A DNA stretch of 64,000 bases from Enterobacter sp. Cy-643 (lineage in GTDB: Bacteria > Pseudomonadota > Gammaproteobacteria > Enterobacterales > Enterobacteriaceae). The stretch is taken from assembly GCF_011752815.1 (NCBI RefSeq), contig NZ_VWWV01000003.1:248001-312000 (forward strand), given 5' to 3'. Under the pieces are notes generated by a model. That model was given only the letters and a program-made list of their open reading frames with translations. It searched no databases and was not told where the DNA came from. Below, piece by piece: positions 19,968 through 32,572 of this stretch; within the stretch, counting starts at the first letter, position 1; each line of letters begins with the position of its first letter. The translations under genes were made by a program, and so were the position numbers.

Positions 19968-20905
19968 GCGCCATGACGCACCTCGATACCGCCTTTTTCA
20001 TCGGCTGGCTGGCCGCGGCTATTCGCCTTGCAGGCCCGGTCTTACTGGCGGCTCTCGGCGAGATCTACGCCGAACGCGCAGGCGTCCTCAACATCGGGCT
20101 GGAAGGTACGATTTTGCTGGGTGCGCTCAGCAGCTATCTGGCGGCCGCGTATACCGGCTCAACGCTGCTCGGCTTTTTTGCGGGCGGCATAGGCGGCCTG
20201 CTGGTCGGCATCTTGCTGGCCGCCCTGTATTTACGCGCCCACGCCAGCCAGATTGTGGTGGGGATTGTCTTTAATATCCTGGCGGCGGGTCTGGCATCGT
20301 GGCTTTATTCCCTGACCATCGGGACCAGCGGGACGGCAGCGATCCCGATGTTTGCCGCCTGGCCCATGCCGCTGCTGTCATCCCTGCCGTTTATCGGTCC
20401 GGTACTTTTTACTCAGCCCTGGCCGCTCTACCTCACCCTTGTTCTGGCACTTATCGCTCATTTTGGCCTGTTCCATACGCGCTTTGGCCTGGCGCTGCGC
20501 GCCGTGGGCGAAAACCCCAAAGCGGCCCATGCCGCCGGGCTTAACGTACTGAAATTACGCACCTGGGGCGTGCTTTTCTCCTGCCTCGGGGCCGGGCTGG
20601 CCGGTAGCTACCTGGTTACTGCGCAAATCGGCCTGTTCCGCGACAACGTGGTCAGCGGCCAGGGCTTTATCGCCTTAGCTATCGTGATTTTTGGCCGCTG
20701 GAGTCCGCTGAAAGCCCTGCTGGCCGCCTTTATTTTTGGCGCTGCCGATGCGCTGCAGCTCTCTTTGCAGATCTTTGAAAACTCGCTGCCGCCGCAGGTT
20801 CTGCTGGCGCTCCCGTACCTGCTTACTATTTTGGCGATGTCCGGCGTGGTGGGGCGAACCATCCAGCCTCGCGCCCTGACGCAGCCTTACCGCAAGGAGT
20901 CATAA
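19964..20905 (+). CDS. ABC transporter permease (BMP-type importer), second subunit
   Basis: 313 residues from ATG 19964, which overlaps the previous stop (ATGA), so translation is probably coupled. Seen: GEIYAERAGVLNIGLEGTILLGA near residues 26-48 and AVGENPKAAHAAGLN, the conserved motifs of the second permease of nucleoside-type importers. Pairs with the upstream permease in the heterodimeric channel. Confidence 0.93.
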   Translation: MSAMTHLDTAFFIGWLAAAIRLAGPVLLAALGEIYAERAGVLNIGLEGTILLGALSSYLAAAYTGSTLLGFFAGGIGGLLVGILLAALYLRAHASQIVVGIVFNILAAGLASWLYSLTIGTSGTAAIPMFAAWPMPLLSSLPFIGPVLFTQPWPLYLTLVLALIAHFGLFHTRFGLALRAVGENPKAAHAAGLNVLKLRTWGVLFSCLGAGLAGSYLVTAQIGLFRDNVVSGQGFIALAIVIFGRWSPLKALLAAFIFGAADALQLSLQIFENSLPPQVLLALPYLLTILAMSGVVGRTIQPRALTQPYRKES

Positions 20906-20908
20906 CCG

Positions 20909-21340
20909 ATGCAACATTTCCGCCTTACCAACGTGTCCAGCGCCCACGCTTTTCGCATCAGCCCGACGGACACCAACTACTTTGCCGTGCTGTTCGACAA
21001 GCATCAGGACGGCATCGAAAACGTGTTTGTGGTTGAAATTTTTACCCCCGGCGGCGCTACGCCACCCAACGTGCACGCCGCGGCGCACGAGTTTTTTTAC
21101 GTGCTTTCCGGGGAAGGCATTGCCCGTTGCAACGATGAAGAAACGGCTATTCGCAAAGGTGATGCACTCCTGCTGCATCCGGGCAATGAACACGCTATCC
21201 GCAACACCGGCGCAGGCAAACTATATACATTAACGGTGATGACGCCCAACGAAGGCTTCGCCGAACTGATTCGTCGCGGCGTCCCCGTTGAGCTGGATGA
21301 GGAAGACATCCTCGTGCTGCAAGGGGAAGCGAAGCCATGA
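20909..21340 (+). CDS. Cupin-domain protein of the ABC/creatininase cluster
   Basis: 143 residues, single cupin. First motif PNVHAAAHEFFYVLSGEG (about residues 51-68), second KGDALLLHPGNEHAIRN (about 84-100), with all usual metal ligands (His, His, Glu, His). AAGGAG lies 10 bases upstream. It overlaps the next gene as ATGA, so it belongs to the operon. It could be an isomerase/dioxygenase or a ring-processing enzyme of the pathway; the substrate is unknown. Confidence 0.85.
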   Translation: MQHFRLTNVSSAHAFRISPTDTNYFAVLFDKHQDGIENVFVVEIFTPGGATPPNVHAAAHEFFYVLSGEGIARCNDEETAIRKGDALLLHPGNEHAIRNTGAGKLYTLTVMTPNEGFAELIRRGVPVELDEEDILVLQGEAKP

Positions 21341-22098
21341 CTGGCCACTCCCTCGGCAGCACCCCGCGCAATCAGTGGCGGGTGACAAAAAAGAGCGTGA
21401 ATATGGTGCGCGCTGGCCGCCCCTCGCGCCCCGTTATCCTTGAGAGTCGCGGGCGTGAGATCGCGCTCGATCTGGCGCACAGCGCGCTGATCGTCATTGA
21501 TATGCAAAACGATTTTTGCCACCCTGGGGGCTGGCTGGCGCACATTGGCGTGGATGTTACTCCCGCTCGAGCGCCGATTATCCCTCTGAGCAAACTGCTG
21601 CCACCGCTGCGTATAGCCGATGTACCCGTGATTTGGCTCAACTGGGGTAACCGTCCGGACAGGCTTAATCTCAGCCCTGCGCTGCTGCACGTTTATAACC
21701 CGAATGGCACCCAAACGGGCCTGGGCGATCCGCTGCCGGAGTCCGGCGCGCAGGTGCTTCAGGCGGGCAGCTGGTCTGCGGAAGTCGTGGAGGAACTCAC
21801 CCCTGCCGCCGCCGACATTCGCATTGATAAATACCGGATGTCAGGCTTTCAGGAGACGGTGCTGGACAGCGTGCTGAGGAATCTCGATATCACGACCCTG
21901 CTGTTTGCCGGCGTTAACCTTGACCAGTGCGTGCTATGTACGCTGCAGGACGCCAACTTCCACGGTTACGACTGCCTGCTGCTGGAGGATTGCAGCGCCA
22001 CAACGTCGCCGAAATACTGCGTGGAAGCCAGCCTGTATAACGTGCAGCAATGCTTCGGGTTTGTCGTTAACTCCGGCGAGTTGCTGGGTAAGCTGTAA
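21337..22098 (+). CDS. Isochorismatase-family cysteine hydrolase
   Basis: 253 residues. The Asp-Lys-Cys triad of the family is visible: Asp in IVIDMQNDF (about residues 50-58), Lys in RIDKYRMSGF, Cys in NLDQCVLCTLQDA. The family includes N-carbamoylsarcosine amidase, RutB (ureidoacrylate amidohydrolase) and biuret hydrolase, all acting on ureido/carbamoyl amides. As the last gene of the operon, it may hydrolyse the linear product of ring opening, releasing ammonia (inference). Translation is coupled to the cupin gene by a 4-base overlap. Confidence 0.87.
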   Translation: MTGHSLGSTPRNQWRVTKKSVNMVRAGRPSRPVILESRGREIALDLAHSALIVIDMQNDFCHPGGWLAHIGVDVTPARAPIIPLSKLLPPLRIADVPVIWLNWGNRPDRLNLSPALLHVYNPNGTQTGLGDPLPESGAQVLQAGSWSAEVVEELTPAAADIRIDKYRMSGFQETVLDSVLRNLDITTLLFAGVNLDQCVLCTLQDANFHGYDCLLLEDCSATTSPKYCVEASLYNVQQCFGFVVNSGELLGKL

Positions 22099-22104
22099 TA
22101 AAAA

Positions 22105-22128
22105 AACGCTGGTGTTTAAACCAGCGTT
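22105..22128. terminator. Bidirectional terminator between the hydrolase and bglA-like genes
   Basis: AACGCTGGT-GTTTAA-ACCAGCGTT stem; A-run on the left, T-poor on the right. Works best for the minus-strand glucosidase operon. Confidence 0.75.
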
Positions 22129-22151
22129 CATTCAGTCAGCCACAGGCGTTA

Positions 22152-24486
<2,335 letters not shown>

Positions 24487-24844
24487 ACGGTTAATTCCTC
24501 CTGCATATTTCCGGCACACTATTTATTTCTTATGCAATATAGAAATTATTTCGCACCGGCCATATTCATGCCTGGTAAAAGGAAAAATAAAATTGATGGG
24601 TTTCAATTTTTAATTATCAGTTTTGATGACGAAGAAAATATTAATCAATGGGAAGCCTACCAGGCAATAGAAGCAGAATAATCAAATGAACAACTTTTGA
24701 ACCTGTTAAAAGATAGGCTATACAGTAAGTTAACGTTGTTATTCGCCTTTGAGCACCTACAGGTTCACTTTTAGAACCATTAGTGAACCTCTTTTTAAAC
24801 CAGAACTGTGACAGACATTGCGAATGCGCGGCCTGCCTCAGCGG
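24487..24844. promoter_or_regulatory. Control region with AGGTTCA operator-like repeats (bgl locus)
   Basis: AT-rich gap between the GntR gene and the bglK-bglA operon. It contains a perfect inverted repeat AGGTTCAC (24761-24768) / GTGAACCT (24783-24790), with a further AGAACC between the arms, and a TTTTGAACCT at 24695-24704. The same AGGTTCA core reappears at 25553-25562 and 25619-25626 near the GntR start. Probably operators of the adjacent GntR regulator. Confidence 0.6.
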
Positions 24845-25552
24845 CTAGTCTCCCTTACGGGGCAAAAAGTACTTCACCTGGAACTCGAACACGTTGGTGT
24901 AGAGGATCGAGTAATCAATCGGGCTATGGCTGGCGTCAACGGACTGAGTTTCCATGCGAATAATCGGATCCCGGATGCTGATATGCAGCATTTTGGCAAT
25001 CTCGGTTGACGGCAAAACAGGCTGAAACGCCTCATAACAGCCGTGAATTTTGACCCCGCATTCATCTTCGATATAGGAAAATTTCGAACGCTTCATATGG
25101 TTGACCGTCAGGTCGGGGAAACGGTTCACGGACAGCCAGGTCTCTTCCAGCTGCATGGGCACATTATCGATATGGCGCAACCTTTTGGCGTAATAGACCG
25201 GCTCGCCAATGGCCAGCAACAGGCGGCTGGCAATCTCTTCCGACGCCTGCTGTAGTTCAAATCTCAGTACCTGGCTGGACGGTTTTTTTCCTTCACTTCT
25301 GGCTATCTCGGTGAAGCTGTCCAGATGCGTAACCGAAGCCTGAAAATGTTTATTTCGCACATAGGTGCCGGAGCCGTGCCGGCGTTCAATCAGCGCGTCA
25401 TCCTCCAGGACTTTCAATGCCTTACGCAAAGTATTGCGTGACACATTATAAAACTCTGCCAGCTCTTTTTCCGAAGGGAGGGCGTCGCCGATATGGTAGG
25501 TCGGGCTGCTGATCCTGCTTTTTAGTAAGTTAACAACATCTTTGTACACCAC
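24845..25552 (-). CDS. GntR-family (HutC/UTRA subfamily) regulator of the beta-glucoside locus
   Basis: 235 residues. N-terminal winged HTH (LPSEKELAEFYNVSRNTLRKAL, about residues 25-46) and C-terminal UTRA effector domain. The start is GTG at 25552 with a perfect AGGAGG seven bases upstream; a second GTG follows immediately. Placed between the glucosidase/kinase operon and the divergent PTS genes, it most likely represses both until a phosphorylated glucoside binds (inference from family and position). Confidence 0.88.
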   Translation of the reverse strand: MVYKDVVNLLKSRISSPTYHIGDALPSEKELAEFYNVSRNTLRKALKVLEDDALIERRHGSGTYVRNKHFQASVTHLDSFTEIARSEGKKPSSQVLRFELQQASEEIASRLLLAIGEPVYYAKRLRHIDNVPMQLEETWLSVNRFPDLTVNHMKRSKFSYIEDECGVKIHGCYEAFQPVLPSTEIAKMLHISIRDPIIRMETQSVDASHSPIDYSILYTNVFEFQVKYFLPRKGD

Positions 25553-25747
25553 TTTTGAACCTCCTGAACTTATTTAAAAACAGTCAATTACCATTCGAGT
25601 CATAATAAAAGCACAACACAGGTTCATTTTCACTTTGCTTTCTGCACCACTCGGGCATGACTAACTGTGATCGAAATGGCAGATGAACGCATTGATATTC
25701 ATTAAGTTAGCCGCTGGTTGATTATCTACGAAGCGTTAAGGGGAAAA

Positions 25748-26062
25748 ATGAAGAATATATTATTGGTTTGTGCGGCCGGGATGTCTACCAGCATGCTGGT
25801 TAAAAGAATGCAGGATCACGCCAGCGCGGGAAATATCTCAGTTAATATTAACGCCCTGGCGATTGCCGAAGCGAAAGAGAGAATAAAAAGAAATGAAGCG
25901 GATGTTGTCCTGCTCGGGCCTCAGGTTCGTTTCCAAAAAAGTGAAATAGAGGAAATCACCCAGGGAAAAATTCCGGTGGCGGTGATCGACATGAAATATT
26001 ACGGGCAAATGGACGGAAAATCAGTTCTTGATTCAGCACTGAATTTACTCGGTGAACGCTAA
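25748..26062 (+). CDS. PTS system, lactose/cellobiose-type IIB component
   Basis: 104 residues (MKNILLVCAAGMSTSMLVKRM) with the phosphorylatable Cys (residue 8) in the CAAGMSTS loop, typical of ChbB/CelA-type IIB proteins. ATG 25748 is preceded by AAGGGG. It passes phosphate from a IIA to the sugar bound by the IIC 132 bases downstream. No IIA gene is found in this locus. Confidence 0.93.
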   Translation: MKNILLVCAAGMSTSMLVKRMQDHASAGNISVNINALAIAEAKERIKRNEADVVLLGPQVRFQKSEIEEITQGKIPVAVIDMKYYGQMDGKSVLDSALNLLGER

Positions 26063-26194
26063 GCTTTCCAGCCAAAATAACAACCCAATGGGTAATTGAT
26101 TAAGTTTATCGTTACGCGACCTGCTATTAAGCAGAGGCTTCGCCAATAAACTTATATCATCAGTCAATATCTATCTAATGATAAAGGGCGCATC

Positions 26195-27517
26195 ATGAGT
26201 ATTATGAATGCCTTTGAGCGCGGTATGGAAAAGCTGCTTGTTCCTATTGCGATTAAATTAAACTCTCAGATACACGTCTCGGCCATTCGCGATGCATTTA
26301 TTTTGTCGTTCCCCATCGTCATGGCCAGTTCACTTATTGTCCTGATCAACTTTGCTATTCTGTCGCCGGATGGTTTTATCGCTTCCCTGCTACATCTTGG
26401 GGTGTTATTCCCTAATTTAGCCGAAGCCCAAAACATATTCTCCCCGGTGATGAACGGGTCGGTGAATATAATGTCGATCATGATAGCTTTCCTGGTCGCA
26501 CGTAATATCGCCATTAGCTATCAGCAGGACGACTTGCTGTGCGGCCTGACCGCTATCGGCGCGTTCTTTGTGGTCTATACCCCTTACCAAATGATGGGCG
26601 GGCAGTCGTATCTGACGACGCAATATCTTGGGCCGCAGGGGCTCTTTGTCGCGGTAATTGTCGCGCTGATTACCGGGGAGATCTTCTGCCGCCTGGCGCG
26701 TAATCCGAAGATCACCATCACCATGCCAGACGCCGTGCCGCCAGCGGTCGCACGCTCATTTAAGGTATTAATTCCTATCTTCTTCGTGATGATTTTCTTC
26801 TCGGTACTGAACTATTGCCTGACGAAAATCTCCCCGAACGGCCTGAACGAGCTGATTTACACCTTAATTCAGGCGCCGCTGAAAAATATGGGCACCAACA
26901 TCGTCGCCGTGCTGGTGCTTGGCGTGGTGACAAACTTCCTCTGGGTGTTAGGGATCCATGGGCCGAACACCACGGCGGCCATCCGCGAGACGATCTTCTC
27001 CGAAGCTAACCTCGAGAACCTGTCCTTCGCGGCGTCCAACGGCACCACGTGGGGCGCGCCATACCCGATCACCTGGGGAAGCATCAACGACGCCTTTGCC
27101 AACTACGGCGGGTCGGGGATGACGCTCGGCCTGCTGCTGGCTATCTTTATTGCTTCCCGCCGCGCCGACTACCGCGATCTGGCAAAAATGGCCTTCGTGC
27201 CGGGGCTGTTTAACATCAACGAACCGGTAATTTTTGGCCTGCCCATCGTGCTCAACCCGATTCTGATTATTCCATTTATTATGGTGCCTTTCGTGAACTC
27301 TCTGGTGGGCTACACCTTCGTAACGCTGGAGATCATTCCACCCATTGCCTATGCCGTACCGTGGACAACGCCGGGGCCGCTTATCGCCTTCTTCGGTACC
27401 GGGGGGAACTGGATGGCGCTTATCGTCGGGCTGCTCTGTCTGGCCATCTCCACGTTAATTTATTTACCGTTCGTTATTGCCGCCAATAAGGTAAATGCAG
27501 CGCAGGCGGCGCAGTAA
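26195..27517 (+). CDS. PTS system, lactose/cellobiose-type IIC permease
   Basis: 440-residue membrane permease of the EIIC lactose/cellobiose family with about ten hydrophobic segments. Seen: the conserved NEPVIFGLPIVLNP motif (substrate-binding Glu, about residues 342-355) and WVLGIHGPN. It imports and phosphorylates a beta-glucoside together with the IIB. Needs an unlinked IIA for phosphotransfer. Confidence 0.93.
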   Translation: MSIMNAFERGMEKLLVPIAIKLNSQIHVSAIRDAFILSFPIVMASSLIVLINFAILSPDGFIASLLHLGVLFPNLAEAQNIFSPVMNGSVNIMSIMIAFLVARNIAISYQQDDLLCGLTAIGAFFVVYTPYQMMGGQSYLTTQYLGPQGLFVAVIVALITGEIFCRLARNPKITITMPDAVPPAVARSFKVLIPIFFVMIFFSVLNYCLTKISPNGLNELIYTLIQAPLKNMGTNIVAVLVLGVVTNFLWVLGIHGPNTTAAIRETIFSEANLENLSFAASNGTTWGAPYPITWGSINDAFANYGGSGMTLGLLLAIFIASRRADYRDLAKMAFVPGLFNINEPVIFGLPIVLNPILIIPFIMVPFVNSLVGYTFVTLEIIPPIAYAVPWTTPGPLIAFFGTGGNWMALIVGLLCLAISTLIYLPFVIAANKVNAAQAAQ

Positions 27518-27543
27518 AGACTCAACTGATGATAGAAATTTAA

Positions 27544-29280
<1,737 letters not shown>

Positions 29281-29300
29281 TTATCTTCAACTAAGCGCAT

Positions 29301-29335
29301 AAAAAACCCGTCTTCCGGACGGGTTTTTCTTTTTC
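29301..29335. terminator. Terminator after the bglH-like gene
   Basis: AAAACCCGTC-TTCC-GGACGGGTTTTT stem with A and T runs on the two sides; can serve the convergent phosphatase gene too. Confidence 0.9.
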
Positions 29336-29337
29336 TG

Positions 29338-29922
29338 TCAGCTCGCTCCCGCGCAGCTATCAGGCAAGTTATTCAACCCTTCAGCGCCGTGAGTGAAGGA
29401 TTTAAAGCGCTTTTGATCGTCCAGTTTGATGATGTACAGCGAATCAAAATCGCTGCCCGGCCATTTCGGCACCACGGTCGGATCGCCGCCGGTTTCCTTC
29501 ACCAGCTTTTGCGCCGCGATCACCAGGTTTTTATGCTCCCAGGAGACAAAAGTCAGGCGGCCGCTGCTTTGGGTTTTCAGTAAATCATCCGCCAGCTCGT
29601 CCGTCTGCTCCGCGTGGTAATGGAGGTCGATAGCCTGAGAAAGGCGGATAGCCGTCGGCGTGATGGTCGTTAACGGGCGCAGGGAACTGCCCGTTTTGTC
29701 CTCTTTCGGCGCGGCGGCGTAGATGGCGTCCGGTTTACCGTACTGACTCAACAAAACAGACGGCAATTGCAGCGCGCGATTCAGCCCTTTGCAGGTGAGC
29801 TGCCCGCTGTTATTCGCCGGTTTCTCTCCGTGCCGCAGGAACACTATCGTGCTGTCGGCCTTCGCGATCATCGGGGTCAACAAGGCACTGCTCAGCAACA
29901 CAACAAGCGCTTTCTTGATCAT
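29338..29922 (-). CDS. Periplasmic histidine-phosphatase family protein (Ais-like)
   Basis: 194 residues from ATG 29922 (MIKKALVV). Signal peptide with LLSSALLTPMIAKA; catalytic RHG motif in IVFLRHGEKP (about residues 28-37); second His in WEHKNL. Clade-2 histidine phosphatases of this type include Ais, which acts on lipid A heptose, but the substrate here is unknown. The frame opens upstream to 30063, without a ribosome-binding site. It abuts the bgl terminator. Confidence 0.75.
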   Translation of the reverse strand: MIKKALVVLLSSALLTPMIAKADSTIVFLRHGEKPANNSGQLTCKGLNRALQLPSVLLSQYGKPDAIYAAAPKEDKTGSSLRPLTTITPTAIRLSQAIDLHYHAEQTDELADDLLKTQSSGRLTFVSWEHKNLVIAAQKLVKETGGDPTVVPKWPGSDFDSLYIIKLDDQKRFKSFTHGAEGLNNLPDSCAGAS

Positions 29923-30717
29923 GTTTTTCTCGTTTTTATCAGGGGAAGAAGCTTTTACTATAGAGAAGAAACCGGGGAAAAAAACAAAACATTGGTAAGC
30001 AGACGTCACGCCTGCCGCGAGGTGAAATTTGCGCTGGCGAGGAAAAGTAAAAGAGCGTGTCATTTGCCACCATTGACCGCAGAGAATATCCGTATACTCA
30101 ATAAAGTAGATGCTTATTACATTTCAGATAAAATAATTAATCAGCTAATTATTGTTATGTTGCTGCGATTTTTCGCCCTGTTTTTGAGAACAGATCAAGG
30201 CCATTCACTGAACTGACTCCGCCCCAATAAACGAGCCTGCCCTGCTATAAATCTTCAATTCTCATTTTAATGCCCTTTTTAGAATCGCATTCAAAAATCA
30301 TTCGCCCTGTCACCGCCGGAGGATTGATTCCCCTTATATTTCGTATCGGCAAAATCATATTACTTATCATTAACCGCCATATAGCTATGCAAATAAATTA
30401 CCTGAAGGCCGTTTCCTGCTTTCTGCGTATTCGCGACTTTTCGGAAACCTGGCGCGGGGAGAGCAGAAGCCAATCTGCCATTTCTGGTAACGGGCGACGG
30501 ATCACGGTCGAAGGCAAAAACGGTGTATCTGAAGTCAGTAGCAACTGAATCAGGCACTACGTATGGGATTGCCGGGCCGGGAAACGCGGAGGTGATTTTT
30601 CGAGATTCGAACCTGTGATTTTTATAATATTCTGAAAATACCACATAAGACAACATATGGTCTTGAGTATTTATGTTATGTAATGCATATTTCGGCCATC
30701 AAGCCCAGAAGATAAAC
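29923..30717. other. Long intergenic stretch, no intact gene
   Basis: About 800 bases with short broken frames and no supported gene. From about 30560 the base composition turns AT-rich and leads into decayed toxin-antitoxin genes, so this is probably the left boundary of inserted DNA. Confidence 0.5.
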
Positions 30718-30840
30718 ATGAGGACCTTATCCATTTTTAAAAATGGCAACAACCGCGCCATCCGTCTGCCCCGCAATCTGAATTTTGAGGGCGACAGCGA
30801 GTTGGAGATTGCCAGCGACGAAGGACGCTTTAAGCTATGA
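30718..30840 (+). pseudogene. vapB: vapB antitoxin remnant, internally deleted
   Basis: A 40-codon frame starting MRTLSIFKNGNNRAIRLPRN, the AbrB/MazE-type DNA-binding start of enterobacterial VapB. It then jumps from SELEI directly to SDEGRFKL, the usual C-terminal end; normal VapB is about 75 residues, so roughly 35 residues are missing in frame. The stop overlaps the vapC remnant start (ATGA), as in intact modules. Confidence 0.75.
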
Positions 30841-30930
30841 AACAGCCCCGGCCCAGGACAGACGGGCTCGACACCAATATTTGCTCATTCATTATGCACG
30901 AACAGCCGGAAAAGTGTTGAAACGCCCGGT
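30837..30930 (+). pseudogene. vapC: vapC toxin remnant, frameshifted and truncated
   Basis: Carries the PIN-domain start LDTNICSFIMHEQPE (the first acidic catalytic residue is the Asp of LDTN). A one-base loss in the following run turns GAAAAAGTGTTG into GAAAAGTGTTG and causes a stop at 30918-30920. In the other frame the next residues (KVLKR) match VapC, after which similarity ends. The N-terminal codons before LDTN are also unlike VapC. No functional nuclease is possible. Confidence 0.72.
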
Positions 30931-30970
30931 TTTCGAAATTATAAATCAACCATCATTGAGGGTGTAAGTG

Positions 30971-32023
30971 ATGTTTTTTTCAAAAAAAATAGATCCAAAA
31001 AAGAATAGTATCTACGACGCTATTTTATTAAAAGTAGGAAAGAATAATGATGCATCCGATAAAACCTTAAATAAAGTACTTGGCATCATTTATGCTGATT
31101 TAAGCAGGATTCATAGCTTTGCGTTTTCTAGAAAAATTAGAAATGAATTTAATTGGGATCGCTCAATATCAGTCAGTTCCAATACGATTGAAATTAATAA
31201 TAAGATCCGTAAAAAATTTATTTCACTTATTTCCTCCCATTTTTCTCGAAATATAGGGCATTCGGTATCATTTACGGATCTTTTTTCTTGGTCTTATTAT
31301 TCTGCACTTGATCGTGTTATATCTAGTACATTATTTCTTCATCATTTGGAAAAAAGTATTGCGGCTTTAGAACAATACCTAACCGAGCCAGTTGGTCGAA
31401 ATTGGATAGAAATAAAAACGATTATTTCACAAGCAAGAAAAAAGGCATTGGAAAATAAAGAGTTCAGTATTAATAGATTTCTCCAGGTTGTGAAAAGAGA
31501 TCTTTCCGGATATCACCTCACCTGGCACGAGTCGATTAACCTTTTGAGGCATTTAAATAACACAAGCACATCAAGGAATTTGTCTTCACTAAAAATCATA
31601 TTTGATAAAATTATAATTGATGAATGGGAAAAGGCTGGGTACTTTTCCAGGAAACAAGGAACTTATGATCCGAAATTAAAAGTTAATGATCTGAAGAGGA
31701 TGATCGATAATATATGTAATCCTCCGCGAGAAAGAACAAAGGAGGATATCAAGAAAGAAATGGCTCTGGCGTTTAAAGTCAGTAGTATTGCAACTGAACG
31801 CGATCTCAAGCCCGGAGAAAAAATCACTTTGTACTTCACCGGAGACGGGCATAACGATGATGGTTCCTGGGACTACTATACTGAGGATGAATGCAAGGAA
31901 GAAAGATTTATATGTAGAAATCCTACAGAGGAAATTGTTTTAAATGAGGGGGAGTATCTGGCAAGGAGTAATGCTCTTCGGGATGAGTATGATAAGTTAG
32001 ACCGCGGGGTTTCAGTGGTTTGA
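30971..32023 (+). CDS. AT-rich gene of unknown function
   Basis: 350 residues from ATG 30971 (a GTG directly before it is also possible; GAGG lies at 30958-30961). I do not recognise the family. It is Lys/Ile/Ser-rich and mostly helical, with no signal peptide or membrane segment. The C-terminal 80 residues look like a distinct acidic part, with TLYFTGDGHNDDGSW and EDECKEERFICRNP. Codon use is strongly AT-biased compared with neighbours, and the gene lies between vapBC and IS3 remnants, so it is almost certainly acquired. It could be a defence or phage-derived accessory protein, but nothing in the sequence proves it. Confidence 0.75.
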   Translation: MFFSKKIDPKKNSIYDAILLKVGKNNDASDKTLNKVLGIIYADLSRIHSFAFSRKIRNEFNWDRSISVSSNTIEINNKIRKKFISLISSHFSRNIGHSVSFTDLFSWSYYSALDRVISSTLFLHHLEKSIAALEQYLTEPVGRNWIEIKTIISQARKKALENKEFSINRFLQVVKRDLSGYHLTWHESINLLRHLNNTSTSRNLSSLKIIFDKIIIDEWEKAGYFSRKQGTYDPKLKVNDLKRMIDNICNPPRERTKEDIKKEMALAFKVSSIATERDLKPGEKITLYFTGDGHNDDGSWDYYTEDECKEERFICRNPTEEIVLNEGEYLARSNALRDEYDKLDRGVSVV

Positions 32024-32268
32024 TTTACTTTCTGACACTGTGTATAGAGATATAAAGCAGTGTCAGAATATTTTGTGCGTTTACAACCTGTCATGATATT
32101 AATTTATATGATGCAAGAGCCAAATTTTCTGCTTTTTTACTTAAAATAATTCCATAAGATCAAATTCTTCCCATCTCCAATATAAAGTGGAATGCGATGT
32201 TTTAGGTTTTAATACGGATGGCAGAGCAATACATCATCATCAAACGGTAGGAAGGAATTGTAAGGCAG

Positions 32269-32425
32269 GATTGGCAGTCGTTCCTGAAATCACACGATCT
32301 GGAAGGCAGCATAAGTCGTCGCGGTAACTGTCGGCATGGTTCGAGCGAGCAGATGCCACCGGATGAATATGAAAACCTGTATTATCAACGACTCAGAAGT
32401 CATCTGGATTATCCGTGGCGATCCA
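32269..32425 (+). mobile_element. IS3-family transposase remnant and right end
   Basis: Frame from 32269 reads DWQSFLKSHDLEGSISRRGNC and jumps directly to RHGSSEQMPPDEYENLYYQR. These are two parts of the C-terminal catalytic region of IS3-group OrfB; the intervening about 40 residues, which hold the catalytic Glu, are deleted. The following TCTGGATTATCCGTGGCGATC resembles an IS3-type right terminal repeat. The left end and orfA are not found. Confidence 0.7.
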
Positions 32426-32572
32426 TCACCCGGCACTAGCATCTACCTGTTCGAAGAGCCATTTACTGAGAAATGTTTGTTAAAAACCTCATATATTTTT
32501 GGTAATCTCACCCACGAACAAGTGAAAATATATTCTACAAAATCAAGCAAAAACAATTAATAAGGAAAAGAC

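Noticed and set aside
25660-25690. Possible CRP site TGTGATCGAAATGGCAGA upstream of the PTS IIB gene
   Set aside because: Only the left half-site TGTGA is good; the right half does not match TCACA.
30270-30548. 92-codon open frame in the gap before vapB
   Set aside because: No ribosome-binding site, no recognisable domain, and composition typical of non-coding DNA.
30590-30615. GATTCGAACC, resembling the reverse complement of a tRNA T-arm
   Set aside because: No acceptor or anticodon stem can be built around it; at most a trace of an old attachment site, which the sequence does not prove.
32336-32560. 74-codon open frame over the IS3 remnant end
   Set aside because: It is out of frame with the transposase fragment and has no ribosome-binding site; the transposase frame explains the sequence better.
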